DNA of 64,000 nucleotides from Streptomyces phaeofaciens (GCF_014648915.1 NZ_BMSA01000031.1:45490-109489); one strand, 5' to 3'; positions 1 to 8,270 are shown, counted from the stretch's first letter. Program-made: numbers and translations. Notes: generated by a model from the sequence alone, not told the origin.

Positions 1-430
1 CGCGGTCGGTGCGGGCGCCGAGGTCGGAGAGTTCGACCTCGGCGAGCATCTCGGCGGCGAGCCGGCCGTACTCCTCGTTGTGCGGGGTGCCGAGCGTGAC
101 ATGGCGGGCCGAGGAGCGCTGGCGGGCCGGGCCGTCGGTGAGGATCTCCGACAGGCGTGCCACCACGGACGCCTCGGCCGTGGGCTGCGGCACGGTCGCC
201 GGGCCCCGCCGGGAGAGTTCGGCGCGCAGGATGTCGATCCGGCCCTGGAGCAGCCGCCGGACATAGCTGAGGTCGGCCTCGTCGCGCTGGGCGTCCCGGC
301 GCACGGTGCGCAGTTCGGGCAGGCTCAGCAGGCCCAGGTCGTCCTCGGGCGGCTCCGCGGGCGGCGCCGGGCTGTCGCGCTGTGCGGGCGGCCGGTGTGT
401 CTCCAGCCGCCCGGTACTCGGTGTGCTCAT
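1..430 (-). CDS. rsiG: RsiG, c-di-GMP-responsive anti-sigma factor of WhiG (5' part, runs off left edge)
   Basis: Minus-strand reading frame starting ATG at 430 and open to base 1, so the C-terminal part is outside the window. About 143 residues are visible: a Pro-rich start, then a helical segment (about residues 50-75) that matches exactly the published RsiG c-di-GMP signature E(X)3S(X)2R(X)3Q(X)3D (E-ADL-S-YV-R-RLL-Q-GRI-D). In Streptomyces, RsiG loaded with c-di-GMP sequesters the sporulation sigma factor WhiG. The second copy of the signature, expected on a following antiparallel helix, is not within the visible part. The identification rests on this motif and on the neighbouring dtd-nur region, which is conserved in the genus. 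Confidence 0.85.
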   Translation of the reverse strand, partial: MSTPSTGRLETHRPPAQRDSPAPPAEPPEDDLGLLSLPELRTVRRDAQRDEADLSYVRRLLQGRIDILRAELSRRGPATVPQPTAEASVVARLSEILTDGPARQRSSARHVTLGTPHNEEYGRLAAEMLAEVELSDLGARTDR

Positions 431-598
431 ACGCCTCTACCGTCCCCTCGACCGGCGTGTGGAAGCATCGTGCCACCCCAAGTGGCCGCAATGTGACCGA
501 GTGCCCCCGAACGGCCCTAGATGGGATGTTAAGGATCAAAAGAAGCTTGTTCCCGGCCCCCCGCGGGACCGTGCGTCGCACCCGGCATCATGGTCCGC

Positions 599-1024
599 AT
601 GCGAGCGGTGGTGCAGAGGGTGGACGGCGCGAGTGTCGTCGTGGACGGCGAGACGGTCGGGGAGATCACCGGCGAGGGACTGTGCGTCCTCGTCGGGGTG
701 ACCCACGAGGACACCGCGGAGAAGGCCGCACAGCTGGCCCGCAAGCTGTGGTCGATCCGCATGCTGCACGACGAGCGGTCGTGCAGCGACATCGACGCCC
801 CGCTGCTGGTGATCAGCCAGTTCACGCTCTACGGCGACGCCCGCAAGGGCCGCCGGCCCACCTGGAACGCCGCCGCCCCCGGCCCGGTCGCCGAACCCCT
901 CGTCGACGAGGTCGTCGCCCGGTTGCGCGCGCTGGGCGCCACGGTGGCGACGGGCCGCTTCGGCGCCGCGATGCGGGTGTCGCTGACGAACGACGGCCCG
1001 TTCACCGTGGTCATCGACCTGTAG
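599..1024 (+). CDS. dtd: D-aminoacyl-tRNA deacylase
   Basis: A 141-residue protein, the usual length of DTD. It hydrolyses D-amino acids (for example D-Tyr) from mischarged tRNA in the cytoplasm. It shows the two family signatures: SQFTLYGD (about residues 73-80) and the Gly-Pro motif NDGPFTVV close to the C-terminus. Starts are possible at 590 (ATG) and 599 (ATG); 599 gives the canonical MRAVVQRV beginning and is preferred. It is divergent from rsiG and convergent with the ygfZ-like gene. Confidence 0.92.
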   Translation: MRAVVQRVDGASVVVDGETVGEITGEGLCVLVGVTHEDTAEKAAQLARKLWSIRMLHDERSCSDIDAPLLVISQFTLYGDARKGRRPTWNAAAPGPVAEPLVDEVVARLRALGATVATGRFGAAMRVSLTNDGPFTVVIDL

Positions 1025-1043
1025 GGCCCGGGGTTCTGCGGAC

Positions 1044-2009
1044 TCAGGGTTCCACGACCACTTCCTGGGCCGCCGCCGTCGTGTCCGCCATCAGCGGCGC
1101 GTCCACCGGGACGTTCCGCTTCACCAGGGCCAGGGCCACGGGGCCGAGTTCGTGGTGGCGGACGGACGTGGTGATGAAGCCGATCTTGCGGCCGTCGGGA
1201 GCCTCGTCGGCGACGCGGAGCTCGGTGCCGGGTGCCGGGAGGTGGACCTCGCTGCCGTCGAGGTGCAGGAAGACCAGGCGGCGCGGCGGCTTGCCGAGGT
1301 TCTGCACCCGGGCGACGGTCTCCTGACCGCGGTAGCAGCCCTTCTGGAGGTGCACGGCGGTGCCGATCCAGCCCAGCTCGTGCGGGATGGTTCGATGGTC
1401 GGTCTCGAAGCCGAGGCGCGGCCGGTGGTGCTCGACACGCAGCGCCTCGTGGGCGAGGATCCCGGCCGGCGGGCCCGCCTTCTCCGCGTACGACTCCAGG
1501 TCCGCGCGCGGCAGGAACAGCTCACGGCCGTACGCCGTCTCCTGGACGACGACGCCTTCCGGGACCTCGGCGATCGAACCGGCGGGCAGATGGACGACCG
1601 CGATGTCGGCCGTGCGGTCGGCGACCTCGACCCGGTAGAAGAACTTCATCGACTCCAGGTACGCCAGCAGCGTCTCCTGGGTGCCGGGTTCGACATGGGC
1701 CCAGACCGTCGTGCCGTCGTCGACGAGGTACAGCGCGTGCTCGATGTGGCCGTTCGCGGACAGCACCAGCGCCTCGGTGGCCTGGCCGGTCGGCAGGTCG
1801 CTGACGTGCTGGGTGAGCAGCAGGTGCAGCCAGCTCAGCCGGTCCTCGCCGGTGACCGTGATGACCCCGCGGTGCGAGAGGTCGACGAAACCGGTGCCGT
1901 CGGCGAGGGCACGCTGCTCGCGGAACAGGTCGCCGTAGTGGGCGGCGACGCCTTCGTCCACACCCTCGGCAGAGACGGCGCCGGGCAGGGACAGCAGAGG
2001 GCTCTTCAT
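1044..2009 (-). CDS. ygfZ: YgfZ/GcvT-type folate-binding protein
   Basis: About 321 residues. It has the GcvT-like fold region and the diagnostic YgfZ heptapeptide KGCYRGQE near residue 225, whose Cys is essential in E. coli YgfZ. The family binds folate and supports assembly or repair of certain Fe-S enzymes; it is not glycine-cleavage T protein itself. Two in-frame ATGs lie six bases apart (2015 and 2009); the AGG at 2017-2019 is better spaced for 2009. The gene starts only a few bases after nur ends and may be co-transcribed with it. Confidence 0.88.
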   Translation of the reverse strand: MKSPLLSLPGAVSAEGVDEGVAAHYGDLFREQRALADGTGFVDLSHRGVITVTGEDRLSWLHLLLTQHVSDLPTGQATEALVLSANGHIEHALYLVDDGTTVWAHVEPGTQETLLAYLESMKFFYRVEVADRTADIAVVHLPAGSIAEVPEGVVVQETAYGRELFLPRADLESYAEKAGPPAGILAHEALRVEHHRPRLGFETDHRTIPHELGWIGTAVHLQKGCYRGQETVARVQNLGKPPRRLVFLHLDGSEVHLPAPGTELRVADEAPDGRKIGFITTSVRHHELGPVALALVKRNVPVDAPLMADTTAAAQEVVVEP

Positions 2010-2019
2010 AGCCATAAGC

Positions 2020-2466
2020 CTACGACTCGGTAGTTGAACCCTTCAGGGCCTTCCGGGAGCAGTCCTTGCACCGGCCGAAGATCGCGAAGTGCTTCATGTC
2101 CGTCTCGAAGCCGAAGGTGTCCCGCAGCTTGGCGGTGAAGGCCTCCGCCACGTCCACATCGGCCTCGATGACGTTGTCGCAGTCACGGCAGACCAGGTGG
2201 ATGTGGTGGTGCCGGTCGGCGAGATGGTACGTCGGCGCCCCGTGCCCGAGATGCGCGTGACTGACCAGGTCCAGCTCCTCCAGGAGCTCCAGGGTCCGGT
2301 ACACGGTGGAAATGTTGACCCCCGACGCCGTTTTCCTCACTTCCACGAGGATGTCGTCGGGGGTCGCGTGCTCCAGGGTGTCCACAGCTTCGAGGACAAG
2401 CTGGCGCTGCGGCGTCAGCCGGTAGCCGCGCTGCCTGAGGTCGCTCTTCCAGTCGGTGCTCACCAC
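2020..2466 (-). CDS. nur: Nur, nickel-responsive Fur-family repressor
   Basis: A 148-residue Fur-family protein almost identical to the Nur of S. coelicolor, as I recall it. Winged helix at about residues 15-70, dimerisation domain after that. The nickel/metal ligands reported for Nur are all present at the same numbers: His33, His86, His88 and His90 in one site, and His70, His72 and His126 in the other. The CxxC at residues 93-96 is kept; the second pair near the C-terminus is CKDC. With nickel it represses nickel uptake genes and the Fe-superoxide dismutase gene. The GTG start has no Shine-Dalgarno, but TAGACT lies seven bases upstream (complement of 2474-2479), so the message may be leaderless. 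Confidence 0.93.
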   Translation of the reverse strand: MVSTDWKSDLRQRGYRLTPQRQLVLEAVDTLEHATPDDILVEVRKTASGVNISTVYRTLELLEELDLVSHAHLGHGAPTYHLADRHHHIHLVCRDCDNVIEADVDVAEAFTAKLRDTFGFETDMKHFAIFGRCKDCSRKALKGSTTES

Positions 2467-2473
2467 ACCGACG

Positions 2474-2479
2474 AGTCTA
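2474..2479 (-). promoter_or_regulatory. -10 element (TAGACT) of a probable leaderless nur promoter
   Basis: TAGACT on the minus strand ends seven bases before the GTG start of nur, which has no purine-rich ribosome site. Transcription would then begin at or next to the start codon. No clear -35 hexamer was found. Confidence 0.45.
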
Positions 2480-2510
2480 GAACCACTTGGCGACGGCCAG
2501 GGGGGCGCGG

Positions 2511-3086
2511 CTACTTGAAGAAGGCGATGCCGTCGTCCGGCATGTCGTCCGGCAGGGCCTTCGCCCAGCGCTGGACGTCCTCCGGGGTGACGACCTTCTT
2601 CAGGTGCGCCGACATGTAGGGGCGCAGCTCGACCTCGGGGGTCTGCTTCTCACCGACCCACATGAGGTCGCTCTTGACGTAGCCGTACAGCCGCTTCCCG
2701 CCGGTGTAGGGGCGGGAGGCGGCGGTGCGGGCCACGGCGTCCGTGACCAGGTCGATCTGCGGCTTCTGGTCGGCGAGCTCGCCGTACCAGATCTCGATGA
2801 CGCCGTCGTCGCGGGTCATCGTGACCTCGACCTTGCGGGCGCCGTCGATCCGCCAGAAGCCGGACTCCGACTCCAAGGGCTTCACCTTGTTGCCGTCGTC
2901 GTCCAGCACCCAGGTGTGGGAGCGGTACTCCAGGAAGTCCCGGCCGTCGTGGGCGAAGGTGACCTCCTGGCCGAAGTTGCACTTCTCCGAACCGGGGAAG
3001 TCGTGCACGCCCGCGCCCGCCCAGCTGCCCAGCAGGAAGGCGAGGGGGACGAGGTCCTTGTGGAGGTCGGACGGGATCTCGATCAT
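2511..3086 (-). CDS. Nitrobindin-like FABP-fold heme-binding domain protein
   Basis: A 191-residue protein of the DUF1794/nitrobindin (THAP4 C-terminal-like) family. The N-terminal motif GSWAGAGV (about residues 20-27) is the family GxWxGxG signature. A His in YMSAHLKKV near residue 166 is in the place of the proximal heme ligand in family members. Related proteins bind ferric heme b and react with NO or peroxynitrite; that activity is inferred here. No signal peptide. It sits just upstream of nur in the same direction and ends about 45 bases before the nur start. Confidence 0.8.
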   Translation of the reverse strand: MIEIPSDLHKDLVPLAFLLGSWAGAGVHDFPGSEKCNFGQEVTFAHDGRDFLEYRSHTWVLDDDGNKVKPLESESGFWRIDGARKVEVTMTRDDGVIEIWYGELADQKPQIDLVTDAVARTAASRPYTGGKRLYGYVKSDLMWVGEKQTPEVELRPYMSAHLKKVVTPEDVQRWAKALPDDMPDDGIAFFK

Positions 3087-3111
3087 GAGTGGCAGTTCCT
3101 GGACGTAGGGA

Positions 3112-3210
3112 TCAGCGCTGGCCCTGGTACAGCTTCTTCACGGTCAGACCGGCGAAGGCGAGGACGCCCACGCAGACCAGTGCCAGCAGGGCTTCGAAGA
3201 AGATCTCCAC
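3112..3210 (-). CDS. 32-residue single-pass membrane protein
   Basis: A short reading frame starting GTG at 3210 behind a good ribosome site (GAGGAG, about six bases upstream). The product is almost one transmembrane helix (EALLALVCVGVLAFAGLTV) with a basic C-terminal tail (KKLYQGQR). It ends 25 bases before the nitrobindin-like gene in the same direction, so the two are probably co-transcribed. Function unknown. The ribosome site and hydrophobic profile argue that it is translated. Confidence 0.6.
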   Translation of the reverse strand: MEIFFEALLALVCVGVLAFAGLTVKKLYQGQR

Positions 3211-3250
3211 GGGTGCTCCTCGGATGAGCGTGCTTCGGGGTACGTACAAC

Positions 3251-3289
3251 AGAGCCGGGCCCCAGCTTACGCGGCCGGGGCCCGGCTCT
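3251..3289 (-). terminator. Hairpin terminator after the three-gene membrane protein operon
   Basis: Perfect 13-base inverted repeat AGAGCCGGGCCCC / GGGGCCCGGCTCT around a 13-base loop, 55 bases past the stop of the gene ending at 3344. Between them (about 3299-3342) lie two copies and a partial third of GGTACGTCCTCCCTGG. There is no T-run, as is usual for Streptomyces terminators. Confidence 0.7.
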
Positions 3290-3343
3290 CCTTATGAGGT
3301 ACGTCCTCCCTGGGGTACGTCCTCCCTGGGTACCTCCTCGGGG

Positions 3344-4273
3344 TCAGCCGAGCAGCTGGCTCTGGAGGACGACCGTCTGCTGGAACGGGACGGCGGCCGC
3401 GGTGCCCTTGCGGGACTGCGTGATCACCGCCATGACGTCACCGGCGCACAGGTAGGCCTGGCGCAGGTGCTCGGCGCCGTACGGCTTGATCTCGTCGTAG
3501 GCGTAGCGCTCGACGCCCGACACGTCGGCTGCCGTCGGGTAACCGTCGTCGAACACCGTCACGTCCGCGCCGCGGGCGTTGAACACGGGTGAGTCGTACT
3601 CGCTGAACTCCTGGAAGGCGTCCGAGGCCACCGTGCCGGTGTCGAACTGGAGCAGGTAGATGCCGGTGCGGGTGCCGTCCTCGGTGGTCCAGCCGCGGGC
3701 CGCCACATGCCGCAGCCCGTAGTCGGTGAGCACCTGGCCGGCCTTCTCCCGGTCCTCGGCCGACCCGAACACCGCCAGGAAGTCCTTGGTGGCCAGCCAG
3801 CCGTCCGTGCCGTGCAACGCCTTGTCGTCCGTCGCGCCCTCGGGGGCGGGGAGCAGCAGTTCGCGCAGGTCGGCGTAGTGGCTGTCGGACCAGTTCGCCG
3901 GGTCGAGCGGCCCGGGGCTCCGGGCGGGCACCGGCGGCCGGGTGATCTCCGGGTACGCCCAGCGCCCGTCGGACTCGGTCGCCAGCCCCGGTACGTCCGT
4001 CCGTTCCATCCCCACGATCGCGTATGCCGTCCCGGCCCCGAGCAGCGCGAACACACCGACGACGGCGACCCAGCGCCCCACGGCCCGCAGCACCCGCCGG
4101 TCCCTGGGCGGGGTGGGCTCGGAGGTCGGCTCCGGGGAGGGCTCCACTGTGGGCTCCACTGTGGACTCCGCGGTGGGCTCCGCGGTGGGCGCCGCTGTGG
4201 GCTCCGGAGTGGGCTCCGCGGTGGGCTCGGGAGTCGGCTCGGGGGCAGGCATCGTCTGCGGCTGGTCGGTCAT
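3344..4273 (-). CDS. Single-pass membrane protein with Glu-Pro-Thr repeat tail (third of a tandem set)
   Basis: 309 residues. N-terminal cytoplasmic tail (residues 5-55) made of EPT/EPTP/APT repeats, a transmembrane helix at about 68-90 (WVAVVGVFALLGAGTAYAIV), then an extracytoplasmic domain of about 215 residues with one Cys late in the chain. The domain shares with its neighbours a LL-P-xGA-D-GTDGW block and a GWTTEDG/YLLQF core. The start ATG at 4273 overlaps the preceding stop (ATGA), so translation is coupled. I do not recognise the family; a sensory, adhesion or wall-associated role cannot be told apart. Confidence 0.8.
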   Translation of the reverse strand: MTDQPQTMPAPEPTPEPTAEPTPEPTAAPTAEPTAESTVEPTVEPSPEPTSEPTPPRDRRVLRAVGRWVAVVGVFALLGAGTAYAIVGMERTDVPGLATESDGRWAYPEITRPPVPARSPGPLDPANWSDSHYADLRELLLPAPEGATDDKALHGTDGWLATKDFLAVFGSAEDREKAGQVLTDYGLRHVAARGWTTEDGTRTGIYLLQFDTGTVASDAFQEFSEYDSPVFNARGADVTVFDDGYPTAADVSGVERYAYDEIKPYGAEHLRQAYLCAGDVMAVITQSRKGTAAAVPFQQTVVLQSQLLG

Positions 4274-5220
4274 ACGGCCTGTCCCGGGTTGTCGATGCGG
4301 TCGAGTTGGTCGGTGAAGAACTTGGTGACGAACTTGGCGTCGAGCGGATCGGGGCCGTCGGTCGTGGCGCTGACCAGGACGTCTCCGACGTACGCGGTGC
4401 AGAACGCCGCGGCCAGTTCGTCGTCCTTGGCCTTGCCCTTGGGCGTCAGGTAGCACTGCGCGTCCTGGTGGCCCTTGATCTTCGGGCCCTTGCGGAAGTA
4501 GTCCGTGTCGGCGAGGAACCCGTTGAAGGACGTGGCCATCTCGCGCACGGCGGTGCGGTTGTCCAGCCGGGTCAGCGTGACGGCGGTCGTGATCGCGTCC
4601 GTCGTGTTGTAGTCCATGCGGCCTACGGAATAGCTGCGCATCGCCATGCCCTGGATCCGCTGCTTGTCGATCAGCTTCTCCAGCTCCCGGCGCGTGGAAC
4701 GGGGCAGGTCCTTGACCGACTCCTTGCGCAGCGCCGTGGCCTGCGCGCCGCTGAACTCGGCATCCGCGCCGAACTCGCCGACGTCGGGTCCCCGCTCGTA
4801 GCCGTCCGTGCCGAACGGCACGAACAGCGTGCTCAGCCCCGAGGCGGACTTCTTGTCCGCCCCGGCCTTGTCGTCGGCCTTGTCGTCGGCCTTGTCGTCG
4901 TCGCTCTTCGCCGCCGGGAACTTCCAGGTCGGCTTGCCCGCAGCGCGGTCGGCGTCCTGCACGGTCACGACCGTGAAGCCGACGCCGCCGACCACCGCGC
5001 CGGCCGCCACCAGCGCCCCGACGACGGCGGCGATCCGGCCGGGCCGGACCTTCTTCCGGACGGGCTTCCCGACGACGGCCTCACCGGCGGCCTCGGGAGC
5101 GGTCTCGGGGGCCGTCTCGGGAGCGGTCCCGGGAACGACGGGCTCGGGGGCGGTCCCGGGGACGGGCTCAGGGGCGGTCTCGGGGACGGCACCCTCAATG
5201 ATCTCGGGGTTCTCGCTCAC
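4270..5220 (-). CDS. Single-pass membrane protein, second of a tandem paralogous set
   Basis: 316 residues. N-terminal Glu/Pro-rich tail with repeated GTAPE units, basic stop (KKVRPGR), a transmembrane helix at about 70-92, then a KSDDDKADDKADDKAG acidic/basic linker and an extracytoplasmic domain with two Cys. The GTG start at 5220 overlaps the upstream stop (GTGA) and the gene overlaps the next start by four bases, so the three genes form one coupled unit. The plan is the same as both neighbours, but sequence identity is low and concentrated in the TDGY and RxYSVGRMDY regions. Unknown function. Confidence 0.78.
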   Translation of the reverse strand: MSENPEIIEGAVPETAPEPVPGTAPEPVVPGTAPETAPETAPEAAGEAVVGKPVRKKVRPGRIAAVVGALVAAGAVVGGVGFTVVTVQDADRAAGKPTWKFPAAKSDDDKADDKADDKAGADKKSASGLSTLFVPFGTDGYERGPDVGEFGADAEFSGAQATALRKESVKDLPRSTRRELEKLIDKQRIQGMAMRSYSVGRMDYNTTDAITTAVTLTRLDNRTAVREMATSFNGFLADTDYFRKGPKIKGHQDAQCYLTPKGKAKDDELAAAFCTAYVGDVLVSATTDGPDPLDAKFVTKFFTDQLDRIDNPGQAV

Positions 5221-6065
5221 AGCTTCCCCATCTGCCGCTCGGCCAGGTCCATGATCTTCGCCTTGGGAATCGGCTTGCTGTCGTAGATCACGATCTCCAT
5301 GTACACATCGCCCCGCCAGGCGTGCGCCTCGGCCGTGTAGAGCGGGAGATACCCGGGCTCCCGGTCCGGTGTGTCGTGCACGAAGACCGTCCCGTTGTCC
5401 TCTCCGGTCCCGGGCAGCGGCCAGCTGCGGGTGTCGTCCTCGTCCTCGGCCCAGTAGTGGCCGTTCTCGGCCCACTCGAGCGCCGCGGCCTTGCTCTCCT
5501 GCCGGAACTGAGCGAGGAAGATCTCGACGTTGTACGCCTCGCCCACCCGCCACGAGGTCGCGGCCGCCCGCCGGAACTCGTCGTCGGTGAGGTTGTTGAA
5601 CGCGTTGCCCGGCTTCTCGTACCGGTCCGCGTACTCGGCCAGGTCCATCCAGCCGTCGGCGCCCAGCGTGTACTCGGTGTCGCGCGCGCCCTTGGGCCGC
5701 GACACCAGCAGCTTGCGCAGGTCACCGTTCATCTTGACCTTGCGGTCCTGCGCCGCCGACAACGGCTCGACCTCACCCGTGGCCTGCTCGACCACGGGCT
5801 GGGAGAGCGGCGGCAGCGCGGTGGGCTCGCGGTCGGCCTGGACCAGGTAGCCGGTGCAGACGCCCGCGACGACACCGAGCACGGCGGCGCCGACGATCAT
5901 CAGCGTCGTACGGCCACGCCGACGCGGACGCGGCGCGACCACCTCGGCGGCATCGGCCGCATCGACGACCTCGGCGGCCTCGACGACCTCCGCCACGCCG
6001 GCCGCCTCAGCCGACCCAGGCGACTCGGCCGCCGCCTCTTCCCCTCCTCTTACGGGATCTTCCAT
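5217..6065 (-). CDS. Single-pass membrane protein, first of a tandem paralogous set
   Basis: 282 residues. An Ala/Glu/Val-rich tail of about 60 residues, RPRRRGR, a transmembrane helix (about 69-90), then an extracytoplasmic domain containing RKLLVSRPKGARD, GADGWMDL and IFLAQF, which line up with the third gene of the set. Start chosen at 6065, five to eight bases after a GAGGGGG; an ATG at 6071 is too close to that site. Divergent from the DsrE-like gene. Unknown function; a secreted-domain receptor or wall protein is possible. Confidence 0.78.
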   Translation of the reverse strand: MEDPVRGGEEAAAESPGSAEAAGVAEVVEAAEVVDAADAAEVVAPRPRRRGRTTLMIVGAAVLGVVAGVCTGYLVQADREPTALPPLSQPVVEQATGEVEPLSAAQDRKVKMNGDLRKLLVSRPKGARDTEYTLGADGWMDLAEYADRYEKPGNAFNNLTDDEFRRAAATSWRVGEAYNVEIFLAQFRQESKAAALEWAENGHYWAEDEDDTRSWPLPGTGEDNGTVFVHDTPDREPGYLPLYTAEAHAWRGDVYMEIVIYDSKPIPKAKIMDLAERQMGKL

Positions 6066-6167
6066 CCCCATCCCCCTCAGAACGTGAAGCGCACCTTCCG
6101 GATCGCGCTTCACAGGAGACCGATGGTCTACGCATGGAGTTGTAAGGGAGTTGATTACGATTCAGGC

Positions 6168-6530
6168 ATGGCGAAGAAGCTCGTGATCAAGGTGACCGCG
6201 GGGGCCGATGCCCCCGAGCGGTGCTCGCAGGCGTTCACGGTCGCGGCGGTGGCCGTGGCCAGCGGGGTGGAGGTCTCGCTGTGGCTGACCGGGGAGTCGG
6301 CGTGGTTCGCGCTGCCGGGGCGGGCGGCCGAGTTCGAGCTGCCGCACGCGGCGCCGCTGCCGGACCTGATCGACTCGGTGCTCGCGGGCGGCCGGCTCAC
6401 CCTGTGCACGCAGTGCGCGGCCCGCCGGGACATCACGGAGAAGGACGTGATCGAGGGCGTACGGATCGCGGGGGCACAGGTGTTCGTGCAGGAGGCGATG
6501 GCGGACGACGCCCAGGCGCTCGTCTACTGA
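6168..6530 (+). CDS. DsrE-family protein
   Basis: 120 residues with the DsrE/DsrF-like fold: MAKKLVIKVTAGADAPER start, central hydrophobic strands, and a C-terminal half with a Cys pair in LCTQCAARR (about residues 84-87) followed by VRIAGAQVFV. Proteins of this fold move sulfur or take part in thiol chemistry. The nearby rhodanese gene makes a sulfur-related role reasonable, but none is shown. Its last seven bases overlap the end of the convergent DUF3099 gene. Confidence 0.75.
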   Translation: MAKKLVIKVTAGADAPERCSQAFTVAAVAVASGVEVSLWLTGESAWFALPGRAAEFELPHAAPLPDLIDSVLAGGRLTLCTQCAARRDITEKDVIEGVRIAGAQVFVQEAMADDAQALVY

Positions 6531-6784
6531 GGACGCTTCTTCCCGTCCAGCTCGTCCCACCACTCGTCGGACTTGGGGTCGCCCGAGGGGTCGTCCCACC
6601 AGCGGTCCTCCGGGCCCCGCCGGTTGGCGACCATCGCCGCGACCGGCGGGATGACCATCGCGACCACGCACATCCCGACGGCGACCGGCACCGACCAGAG
6701 GCGTACGACACCCCAGGCCAGGACGAACAGGCCGATGCAGCTGCCCATCATGGCGAAGTAGAGGTGCCGCCGGCGCGCGTACAT
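6524..6784 (-). CDS. DUF3099 small membrane protein
   Basis: 86 residues: RRRHLYFAMMGSC lead, two transmembrane helices (about residues 9-29 and 32-50), and an acidic Trp-rich cytoplasmic tail (RWWDDPSGDPKSDEWWDEL). This matches the actinobacterial DUF3099 family, which has no known function. Convergent with the DsrE-like gene, overlapping it by seven bases. Confidence 0.75.
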   Translation of the reverse strand: MYARRRHLYFAMMGSCIGLFVLAWGVVRLWSVPVAVGMCVVAMVIPPVAAMVANRRGPEDRWWDDPSGDPKSDEWWDELDGKKRPQ

Positions 6785-6867
6785 ACGTCCAGCGTAGGTC
6801 CGCCGCCGGGGTCCGGCGACGGCGTGGGAACACGGGACACGCGAGACACCCGGGAAAGGGAAACACC

Positions 6868-6911
6868 GAGGGCCGTACCCCGGGTGTCCGAACCCTCGGG
6901 ATACGGCCCTC
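6868..6911 (-). terminator. Hairpin after the DUF1416 gene
   Basis: Ten-base perfect inverted repeat GAGGGCCGTA / TACGGCCCTC with extra pairing inside (CCCCGGG region), beginning about 38 bases past the stop of the minus-strand gene at 6950. Confidence 0.6.
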
Positions 6912-6949
6912 AGACCGTCAGGCGTCCGTCACAGACCGCCCCGAACCAC

Positions 6950-7237
6950 TCAGACCGCGATCGCGACCTCGGCGAGACCACCGTGCTGGGCGACGACCGT
7001 GCGGTCGGCCGTGCCACCGGGCACGAGGGCGCGAACGGTCCAGGTGCCCTCGGCCGCGTAGAAGCGGAACTGTCCGGTGGCGGAGGTGGGAACCTCCGCG
7101 GTGAACTCGCCGGTCGAGTCCAGGAGGCGGACGTAGCCCACCACCGGCTCGCCGTCCCGGGTCACCTGACCCTGGATCGTGGTCTCACCGGGCTTGATCG
7201 TCGAGGCGTCCGGGCCGCCGGCCTTCGCTCCACACAT
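6950..7237 (-). CDS. DUF1416 domain protein
   Basis: 95 residues, starting MCGAKAGGPDAS and containing a small beta-rich, carboxypeptidase-regulatory-like domain (GQVTRDGEPVVGYVRLLD, FRFYAAEGTWTVRAL). Ribosome site GGAG about seven bases upstream of ATG 7237. It follows the thiosulfate sulfurtransferase gene by 46 bases in the same direction, the usual arrangement in Streptomyces, and the two are probably co-transcribed. Role unknown. Confidence 0.82.
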   Translation of the reverse strand: MCGAKAGGPDASTIKPGETTIQGQVTRDGEPVVGYVRLLDSTGEFTAEVPTSATGQFRFYAAEGTWTVRALVPGGTADRTVVAQHGGLAEVAIAV

Positions 7238-7283
7238 GTCTTTCTCCAGAGGGGGTCTGACCAGAAGGTCGGGTCGGTTGGGG

Positions 7284-8129
7284 TTACTTGTTGGCGCCGA
7301 GCTCGATCGGCACGCCGACGAGGGAGCCGTACTCGGTCCAGGAGCCGTCGTAGTTCTTGACGTTCTCGACACCGAGCAGCTCGTGCAGCACGAACCAGGT
7401 CAGGGCCGAGCGCTCGCCGATGCGGCAGTAGGCGATGGTGTCCTTGGCCAGGTCGACCTGCTCCTCGGCGTACAGCTCCTTGAGCTGGTCGTCCGACTTG
7501 AAGGTGCCGTCGTCGTTGGCGTTCTTCGACCACGGGATGTTGCGGGCGGACGGGACGTGGCCCGGACGCTGCGACTGCTCCTGCGGAAGGTGGGCCGGCG
7601 CGAGCAGCTTGCCGCTGAACTCGTCGGGCGAGCGCACGTCGACCAGGTTCTGCGAGCCGATGGCCGCCACGACGTCGTCGCGGAAGGCGCGGATCGCGGT
7701 GTTCTGCGCCTTGGCCTGGTAGGCGGTCGCGGCGCGCTCGGGGATCTCGGTGCCGTCGACCAGCTCGCGGGCGTCGAGCTCCCACTTCTTACGGCCGCCG
7801 TCGAGAAGCTTGACGTTCTCGTGGCCGTACAGCTTGAAGTACCAGTAGGCGTAGGACGCGAACCAGTTGTTGTTGCCGCCGTAGAGGATCACCAGGGTGT
7901 CGTTGCCGATGCCCTTCGACGACAGGAGCTTCTCGAAGCCCGCCTGGTCGACGAAGTCACGGCGGACCGGGTCCTGGAGGTCCTTGGTCCAGTCGATCCG
8001 GATCGCGTTCTTGATGTGGTTCTTCTCGTACGCGGACGTGTCCTCGTCCACCTCGACGATGGCGATGTTGTCGTCGTCCAGGTGGTCCTGAAGCCAGTCG
8101 GCGTCGACCAGGACGTCGCTGCGGCTCAT
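7284..8129 (-). CDS. sseA: Thiosulfate sulfurtransferase (two-domain rhodanese)
   Basis: 281 residues with two rhodanese domains (about 1-130 and 150-281). The second holds the active-site loop YCRIGERSAL, whose Cys carries the persulfide; the first has no Cys in the equivalent loop, as in the family. It transfers sulfane sulfur from thiosulfate to a thiol acceptor in the cytoplasm. In actinomycete genomes this gene is often labelled cysA, not to be confused with the sulfate ABC transporter. Ribosome site GGAGGAGAACGAGC precedes ATG 8129. A short cysteine-bearing leader ORF lies upstream. Confidence 0.9.
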   Translation of the reverse strand: MSRSDVLVDADWLQDHLDDDNIAIVEVDEDTSAYEKNHIKNAIRIDWTKDLQDPVRRDFVDQAGFEKLLSSKGIGNDTLVILYGGNNNWFASYAYWYFKLYGHENVKLLDGGRKKWELDARELVDGTEIPERAATAYQAKAQNTAIRAFRDDVVAAIGSQNLVDVRSPDEFSGKLLAPAHLPQEQSQRPGHVPSARNIPWSKNANDDGTFKSDDQLKELYAEEQVDLAKDTIAYCRIGERSALTWFVLHELLGVENVKNYDGSWTEYGSLVGVPIELGANK

Positions 8130-8270
8130 GCTCGTTCTCCTCCGGGGCAGGTGCGGCGGGGGTGTGCAAGAAGAAAGGGGTGCGCGACCGGGTCTCGCCG
8201 GCGGCCGGCGCACGGATGCCCTCGGAGTCGAGGGCGCGGGGGAGGCGCGGGAGGCCGGCGGCGCTTCCGC

